A DNA stretch of 50,662 nucleotides from RGIG4790 sp964437615 (GTDB lineage Bacteria; Bacillota; Clostridia; Christensenellales; UBA1242). The stretch is taken from positions 1 to 50,662 of the forward strand of contig CAYTHL010000003.1 of NCBI GenBank assembly GCA_964437615.1, read 5' to 3'. Every line of letters starts with the position of its first letter. Positions within the stretch are counted from its first letter, which is position 1. Below the pieces are notes generated by a model that saw only the letters and a list, made by a program, of their open reading frames with translations, was not told the DNA's origin and did not search any database. A program made the translations under genes and the position numbers. This document shows, piece by piece, positions 46,601-50,662 of this stretch.

Positions 46601-49483
46601 TACACCTCTACCGATAAGTCGCCTATGGACTTTATGCTGGCCTATCAAAATGGCAAGTGGTATGCAGACTACAACAATCTAAAACTAAAAATAGACGCAA
46701 GTGACCTAGCCGAAATTGTAGTTATGCTACTGGGCGTTTTAGGCATAGATGTTCCTGCGGCGCTAACAGGCGTACTGCAAAACGCAACTCTTGGCGTGAT
46801 AGATGTAGATACAAGTGTATTCTCAGCCTTAGTGCCAAACATTAACCTAGATAGCCCACTAACCATGCTAAAATATATCTATGGGCTAGATTTGCAAAAC
46901 GGCACATTAACAGTAAAAATAGACAACGCCCTTATAACCAATAACGCTGCCGGCAAGGATATGGTTATTAGTGTAGTAACCACCAAAGATAGCAGCGGCA
47001 ATGTTACCCTTAGCGGGCTAAATTTAAGCAATGTCTACACCGGCGTTACCGAAACCGAAAGGTTTAATTTAAATATTTCGGTTGCCCAATTTAGCGCAGT
47101 AACAGCGCCACCTAGCGGCAACTATATAGACCTTTCTGGTTGCAACAACCTAATAAAGGCTGTTATAAACACTGCTGAACTAAATTATTTCCACATTACC
47201 GGCAATTTAGATGTTACTATTCTTGGCATCAACCTTGGCGAAGTTCCAGTAGACATAAAAATTAAACTAGACGAAAACCGTCTACCAGAAATTTTAATTA
47301 GCTTGCCAGATATTCCGGTTGTAGTTGGTGTAAATAAGGATACCGAACTTACATCAACTAATAGTAGGGCGGCTTATATTTACTACTATCAAGGTTATGT
47401 ATACTTTTACAGAGTAGATAGCGGCTTGTATTGGTTCTCAAGCCGTACAATAGAGCAGACCACAAAGGTTTACTATACCGAAGTATTTGATAACATTTTG
47501 TATTATTTGCAGTGGGTAACCGGATTTTCAGACAGTATTATGGAGGCCATAGAAGAGAGCCTATCTATAGAGCACGAAACCGATTTGGGTAATGTAATAA
47601 CATCGTTTACCGCAAGCGATAGCAAAACAGACTTTAAAATTGTGCTTAACATGTACGAAATCACCGGCGACTCTAACATGGGCGACATGACCATTAGCTT
47701 AACCGTTGTTAACAACGAAAGCACAAACAATAAAGACTATATAGGCTACGCAACATTCAACCTAGAAATGCCATTTACTAGCGCAATAGTTATGCAACTA
47801 GACTGTGACGACCTTGCACTTGAAGACATAGGCAAAGAACTCGACTTTAGCAGCTTTTATGACTTTATAAATAGCTATAGCTATGCCGAAAACGAGGAAT
47901 GGACCGGCACTAATGGCAGTTGGTCACTTTCTAGCACTAAACTTTATACAATCACCTTTGATATCAACTTAGATGGTTACACTGGCAGCGCACCCGCAGA
48001 TATAGAGGGCACTTACGATAGCCCAATAAGTTTGCCAACTTATAGCACATTTAATTACTATTACAATAATAATCAAAACTTAGATGTATACACCTTTGCG
48101 GGTTGGTACACAACTGCAAAATGCGAAGACGGCACTGAGTTTACCTCATCAACAATGCCTCGCGGCGGTGCAACCTTGTATGCAAAGTGGGTGCTAACGG
48201 AAAGTTACCGCACAGCAACATTTGTAGACTACTACGGCAACACCATAGATACTCAGTTTAGTTTAATTGGCACAGCGCTTAAAAGTGTAGAAGTGGCAGA
48301 AACACTTACAATTTACTCTAACTCTAACGCTGTAAAATCTATTTTGCAATACAACGGCTACTTTGTAGACGCCAGCGGCAATAGGGTAACCGAAGTTACC
48401 GAAACTACAACACTCTATCCAAGTTATAGCACTACTACAACATACAATCAATATACCCTATATATAAACACCGGCGTAGCTAATCAAGACTTGTCTACCG
48501 TGGCCTACGAGCAGCATGATGTTACTAGCCTCTTGCCACAACTAGACGCGCAAATAGACATATTTGATAGCCTAGCAGGCACAACCACAACTTACAGTTT
48601 TGGTGGCTGGTACACAGATAGCAACTTTACAACCCAGTTTGACGGAACCATGCCAAGCGCAAACACCTCAGTTTACGCAAAATGGACGGTTGAAAGAGTA
48701 ATTTATCAAAGGCAGCTAAGCGTTTACGATAACGAGCAACTAGTTTATCAAGATTTGTATGCCGTAGAAGACCAAATTAGTCTGCCAAGTAGTGTAATTG
48801 TAAATAATAATACCCAATGGTACCTAGATGCCAACTACTCATCAGCTTACAATTATACCGGCATAATGCCAGATAACGACCTAACTTTATATGTCCGCAA
48901 TTTGTATACTTTAACCTACACTTATTATGTAAAGAGCGGCAGCACTTATGTGCAAACCACTGCAAGTGTAAATATTTATCAAGGTCAAACAATTTCTTTG
49001 CCTAGCCAGGCAGACGACATTATAGAGTTTGGCTCGGGCGATAGCTATTACAGAATGGTTTACACATTTGGCGGTTGGTTTACAGACAGCACCTACACAA
49101 GCGAGTATACTAGCGCCACTATGCCAAACGCAAACACCACCGTTTACAGCAAATTCACCGCCCAAAAACAATACAGAATAACCTTTGACACAACTTGGGT
49201 TAAACCAACTATGTGGGTATCAGACGGCAAAATAGTGCAAAAAGGCACGGTAGAGTCTGTTTATGTAAATGAGGGAGAAACATTTAACGCTGATGCGGCA
49301 AATTATACCACTACTGCACAATATAAATACATGGGTGTAACATATTCCTTTAATGTTGTTGCATGGAATACAACAGGCTGCTCAACCGTTACTACTGGCG
49401 CAACAAATACTAAATCTTACAGTCAATTAAGCCCATTTACAGTTAACAAAAGTATAACATTATATGCAATTTGGGGAAAATAG
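43688..49483 (+). CDS. Giant secreted repeat protein with C-terminal B-type repeats
   Basis: The 1931-residue protein starts with a signal/anchor segment (residues about 3-25). I use ATG 43688, preceded by AAGGA, rather than the in-frame TTG at 43664. An acidic Glu/Asp/Ser/Thr linker lies around residues 145-205. Up to about residue 1290 the protein repeats a ~200-residue beta-rich module about six times. Each ends in a strand-turn-helix mark such as LFVSCNNIKIKA, MYVKASADTV, AYVSIDDVCISA, IYANVVGLKVYV or WYADYNNLKLKI, followed by a helix like IKDIVEIF. From about residue 1420 four or five B-type repeats follow (FAGWYTT, FGGWYTDS, FGGWFTDS, LYAKW, LYAIW). No LPXTG or other anchor is seen; it ends at IWGK. 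The module family is not recognised. Probably a surface or extracellular structural or binding protein. Confidence 0.88.
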   Translation: MKKFLSYLFTFVFLFIISTTITIKLNSTNQDATNQLVSTNAGVQKSLLGGIMDSLDANPKQEIVGNINLVVDGKPMAISLSAQVDFTTLTNPDVSGFVSVQYDQMQLSAFVAYVDSTLFVSCNNIKIKATISSIKDIVEIFKNLIDQNSEETLEDTKEDETIADVEESSNTDTSTEDAEILQSGDQTAEPEQQENSAEEDNAESSSFLDGISLDDIIAALTNPQKQIVDNQMFFNLNIDGICQAMLVTDLNYNIQTLQINSFELLPQLELTASVNMVADENLIIEQPETDDSYLDIEAVKTGIEQLFAEDYITANIWAAVYKDSILQEQLDSFARLNFVTDTYYLSANLSGTLNCYAALGYKNNTIYAILNDMYVKASADTVDNIYGLVAENISDLELSLDLSDQVDAILSWLADNYNSVLNSAVVSSSQIMFTSDLSGILGQTGVVTFTLGLRNGAIYSLKLSGVSVMGYTANLSVSLGTPSSLDININDSLYYDAAKVLQVVDLVQNTQYTASADLTIGFDETELNLTLSALADIKNGNYKLTIGGLVSKKDIVVTYVGGAAYVSIDDVCISAGSATISEIIDIIANQFGLDTDISAKLQSYKEIFADMSLQDLLDLFNISVGGSGITLATDLSSILEKTFAVDIWADYIVTDQFTGISAVINNLSIGGITISGSLKIASGAENISAPQNVTLNLDSLDVTNVVNSIINLAQSKTFSGAISVSYDGLEISGNYVLDISSGIAISANLNVCGLDASIYFDGNTIYANVVGLKVYVPINQIEDLVDYFNYLSQKFSTTTSNEEVQTAAETSTEENTGLTLEWLVDQIKTSQNLDVINLICTILADDSTEITLSGSSIMAKLLGLDLSVNIGGNSTNPTCSATVGYEKLSASLNLSAGGELSTINAAEYASYTEVIDIINAVIALIDGQKISLTATATIYEGEDVHYYATCEAQVEFTSQNFAFYADISVIDYTSTDKSPMDFMLAYQNGKWYADYNNLKLKIDASDLAEIVVMLLGVLGIDVPAALTGVLQNATLGVIDVDTSVFSALVPNINLDSPLTMLKYIYGLDLQNGTLTVKIDNALITNNAAGKDMVISVVTTKDSSGNVTLSGLNLSNVYTGVTETERFNLNISVAQFSAVTAPPSGNYIDLSGCNNLIKAVINTAELNYFHITGNLDVTILGINLGEVPVDIKIKLDENRLPEILISLPDIPVVVGVNKDTELTSTNSRAAYIYYYQGYVYFYRVDSGLYWFSSRTIEQTTKVYYTEVFDNILYYLQWVTGFSDSIMEAIEESLSIEHETDLGNVITSFTASDSKTDFKIVLNMYEITGDSNMGDMTISLTVVNNESTNNKDYIGYATFNLEMPFTSAIVMQLDCDDLALEDIGKELDFSSFYDFINSYSYAENEEWTGTNGSWSLSSTKLYTITFDINLDGYTGSAPADIEGTYDSPISLPTYSTFNYYYNNNQNLDVYTFAGWYTTAKCEDGTEFTSSTMPRGGATLYAKWVLTESYRTATFVDYYGNTIDTQFSLIGTALKSVEVAETLTIYSNSNAVKSILQYNGYFVDASGNRVTEVTETTTLYPSYSTTTTYNQYTLYINTGVANQDLSTVAYEQHDVTSLLPQLDAQIDIFDSLAGTTTTYSFGGWYTDSNFTTQFDGTMPSANTSVYAKWTVERVIYQRQLSVYDNEQLVYQDLYAVEDQISLPSSVIVNNNTQWYLDANYSSAYNYTGIMPDNDLTLYVRNLYTLTYTYYVKSGSTYVQTTASVNIYQGQTISLPSQADDIIEFGSGDSYYRMVYTFGGWFTDSTYTSEYTSATMPNANTTVYSKFTAQKQYRITFDTTWVKPTMWVSDGKIVQKGTVESVYVNEGETFNADAANYTTTAQYKYMGVTYSFNVVAWNTTGCSTVTTGATNTKSYSQLSPFTVNKSITLYAIWGK
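47950..49480 (+). repeat. C-terminal B-type repeat block of the 1931-residue protein
   Basis: Four to five Listeria-Bacteroides B-type repeats with cores FAGWYTT, FGGWYTDSNF and FGGWFTDSTY, each followed by MPxAN-type turns and (V/L)YAKW strands. They are closer to canonical than those of the 18-kb gene but clearly the same fold, linking the two giant proteins. Confidence 0.8.
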
Positions 49484-49493
49484 GATCACAACC

Positions 49494-49520
49494 AAAAAAG
49501 ACGGCTCTGCCGTCTTTTTT
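49494..49520 (+). terminator. Intrinsic terminator of the giant repeat protein gene
   Basis: A 12-bp stem, AAAAAAGACGGC / GCCGTCTTTTTT, with a TCT loop begins 10 nt after the stop codon. Confidence 0.92.
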
Positions 49521-49539
49521 GTACTATCAAAATTTTTGT

Positions 49540-49555
49540 AACGCAAAACTGAGTG
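49540..49555 (+). repeat. 16-bp motif preceding the 155-bp repeat, also at the window end
   Basis: AACGCAAAACTGAGTG here matches 15 of 16 bases of AACGCAAAACAGAGTG at 50647-50662. Here it lies 22 bp before repeat copy A, so the window end may be just before a third copy. Confidence 0.6.
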
Positions 49556-49577
49556 TTAGGATTTTGCTAATGGGGTC

Positions 49578-49732
49578 CCCATAGGTTTCTATCAAAAACC
49601 GTATGGGGCAAGGAATATGCTTGCCAACAAATGGAGTTTTGGCATTTAGCCAAAACGACTTATATTTGGCAAGTATGTGACGCAGTAAGGGGGCTGTCTG
49701 CCATGCGGCAAATCTTTGCGGCAGACTGAGGG
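49578..49732 (+). repeat. 155-bp structured repeat, copy A
   Basis: It differs from copy B at only two of 155 positions by eye. It can fold as a chain of hairpins: CCCATAGGTTT with AAACCGTATGGG; GGCAAG with CTTGCC (or, alternatively, CTTGCCAA with TTGGCAAG around GTTTTGGC / GCCAAAAC); and GTCTGCC with GGCAGAC. The dense, nested pairing suggests selection on RNA or cruciform structure. The GGGTTGT at its end can pair with ACAACCC at 49803-49809. Confidence 0.85.
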
Positions 49733-49830
49733 TTGTTCGGCTTGATTTTGCTCTTTATTTGCTTTAAAAGATTAAACAAAATAACACCCAATGCCCAATT
49801 GTACAACCCCCTTGTCCGCTCCGCGCCCAC

Positions 49831-49847
49831 CCCCCTTATTATGGGGG
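49831..49847. repeat. GC hairpin between repeat copy A and the DUF559 gene
   Basis: CCCCC-TTATTAT-GGGGG in an otherwise AT-rich stretch, followed by the near-palindrome AGAACTAAATTTTAGCGTTCT's outer arms AGAAC / GTTCT. It may belong to the same element as the 155-bp repeats. The rest of 49733-50007 has no gene. Confidence 0.5.
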
Positions 49848-50007
49848 AATAACGAGAACTAAATTTTAGCGTTCTTGAATAAGGTTTTTAAGTTTATTAT
49901 ATTTTATTATTGCATTCTTTATAATTGGTGATGCAATGTATGTTATATAATATTATCAATCTTAGTAATGTTTGCACTAAATTTCATTGTTTTTAATTAT
50001 CTGTTAG

Positions 50008-50364
50008 TTATTTTAATCTTTCGTCAACAATATTGTAAATGTCTTGACACACTCCGTCTAGATTTTCTAATATGTCACAATTAAAATATCTAACCACTTT
50101 AATCCCTCTTTGATTAAAATAGTCTGTACGAAGTTTGTCATAATTTATGCTAGGGCTTTCTGTATGTTGTCCACCATCAATTTCTACCACAAGTTTAGCT
50201 TTGGCACAATAAAAATCTGCTATGTAATTACCTATCATATGTTGTCTATAAAATTTTGGCTCAAAAGATATTAGATATTTATACCATAATATGGACTCAT
50301 ATCGTGTCATTTTCTTACGCAACGCATTAGCTAAAGGTTTATTTTTCTTGCGGTAATAATACAT
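50008..50364 (-). CDS. DUF559 endonuclease-like protein
   Basis: The 118-residue protein matches the DUF559 family, distantly related to the very-short-patch-repair (Vsr) endonuclease fold. Visible are an N-terminal basic segment with LRKKMTRYESILWYKYL, then FYRQHMIGNYIADFYC, LVVEIDGGQH (the Asp/Glu strand typical of this nuclease fold) and RGIKVVRYFNCDIL. It is complete and probably cuts or nicks DNA, but no reaction is proven for this family. GGAG precedes the ATG. It is bracketed by copies A and B of the 155-bp repeat, which suggests it belongs to, or acts on, that element. Confidence 0.88.
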   Translation of the reverse strand: MYYYRKKNKPLANALRKKMTRYESILWYKYLISFEPKFYRQHMIGNYIADFYCAKAKLVVEIDGGQHTESPSINYDKLRTDYFNQRGIKVVRYFNCDILENLDGVCQDIYNIVDERLK

Positions 50365-50465
50365 GAATATACTCCAATATGTACATATTTTTTACTCAGC
50401 TTACGGCTAGTTTTTTACTATGTAACGACAACCATTAGAAATGTGCCAGTTAGTTGTAATTTGGG

Positions 50466-50620
50466 CCCATAGGTTTTTATCAAAAACCGTATGGGGCAAG
50501 GAATATGCTTGCCAACAAATGGAGTTTTAGCATTTAGCCAAAACGACTTATATTTGGCAAGTATGTGACGCAGTAAGGGGGCTGTCTGCCATGCGGCAAA
50601 TCTTTGCGGCAGACTGAGGG
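50466..50620 (+). repeat. 155-bp structured repeat, copy B
   Basis: Same orientation and length as copy A, 888 bp further on. The two differences are C to T in the first hairpin loop side and G to A in the inner GTTTTGGC stem. Near identity implies recent copying or conversion. Confidence 0.85.
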
Positions 50621-50646
50621 CTTTAACAAATATAATTATTTTTAAG

Positions 50647-50662
50647 AACGCAAAACAGAGTG
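50647..50662 (+). repeat. 16-bp motif at the window edge, possible start of a third repeat copy
   Basis: AACGCAAAACAGAGTG matches the motif before copy A at 15 of 16 positions and is cut by the end of the window. Confidence 0.5.

Noticed and set aside
49521..50662. Insertion sequence with transposase
   Set aside because: No transposase or integrase motif is present; the only gene is the DUF559 nuclease and the repeats are direct, without terminal inverted repeats.

Overview
The window is an AT-rich stretch of a Bacillota chromosome using the standard bacterial code. The core genes are of the kind found near the replication origin of spore-forming Bacillota: soj/parA, spo0J/parB, three parS sites, cvpA, a yyaC-like gene, ftsH and ychF, plus a SpoIID/LytB-family lipoprotein. 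An uncultured, probably gut-associated, low-GC Clostridia-like lineage fits best. That placement is inferred from gene content and style, not from any phylogenetic marker. I see no rRNA, tRNA, CRISPR array or recognisable transposase gene.

Layout. (1) 1-18417, minus strand: one open reading frame of at least 6139 codons that runs off the left edge. It starts with a membrane segment and BspA-type leucine-rich repeats, followed by about 30 or more InlB/Listeria-Bacteroides B-type repeats. It has its own strong promoter. (2) 18949-22873: a VanW-domain protein, a CCA-adding/poly(A) polymerase family enzyme and a SpoIID-like lipoprotein. (3) 23115-26696: a heterodimeric ABC exporter whose promoter implies a leaderless transcript. 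(4) 26963-31547: rubrerythrin, then parA-parB, a parS cluster (one site sits in a 36-bp perfect palindrome that doubles as a terminator), cvpA and a YyaC-like protein. (5) 31799-37366: ftsH with an unusual Ala/Lys/Ser/Thr tail, an unknown secreted protein, uppP and ychF. (6) 37481-39295: a 67-bp tandem repeat and a cardiolipin synthase gene broken by a one-base frameshift. (7) 39752-49483: a 40-residue cysteine-rich peptide, two adjacent ABC-exporter-like proteins whose nucleotide-binding domains have lost almost every catalytic motif in the same way, and, divergently transcribed, a second giant surface protein (1931 aa). That protein is built from about six ~200-residue beta-rich repeats plus C-terminal B-type repeats. 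(8) 49521-50662: a DUF559 nuclease gene bracketed by two nearly identical 155-bp structured repeats.

The most unusual content is the paired pseudo-ABC exporters next to a giant repeat protein, and the >18-kb surface protein gene. Both giants share the B-type repeat, so this organism appears to invest heavily in very large cell-surface proteins. Neither a sortase nor an LPXTG signal is visible in the window. The shared intergenic region between the pseudo-ABC pair and the second giant suggests, but does not prove, that they work together.
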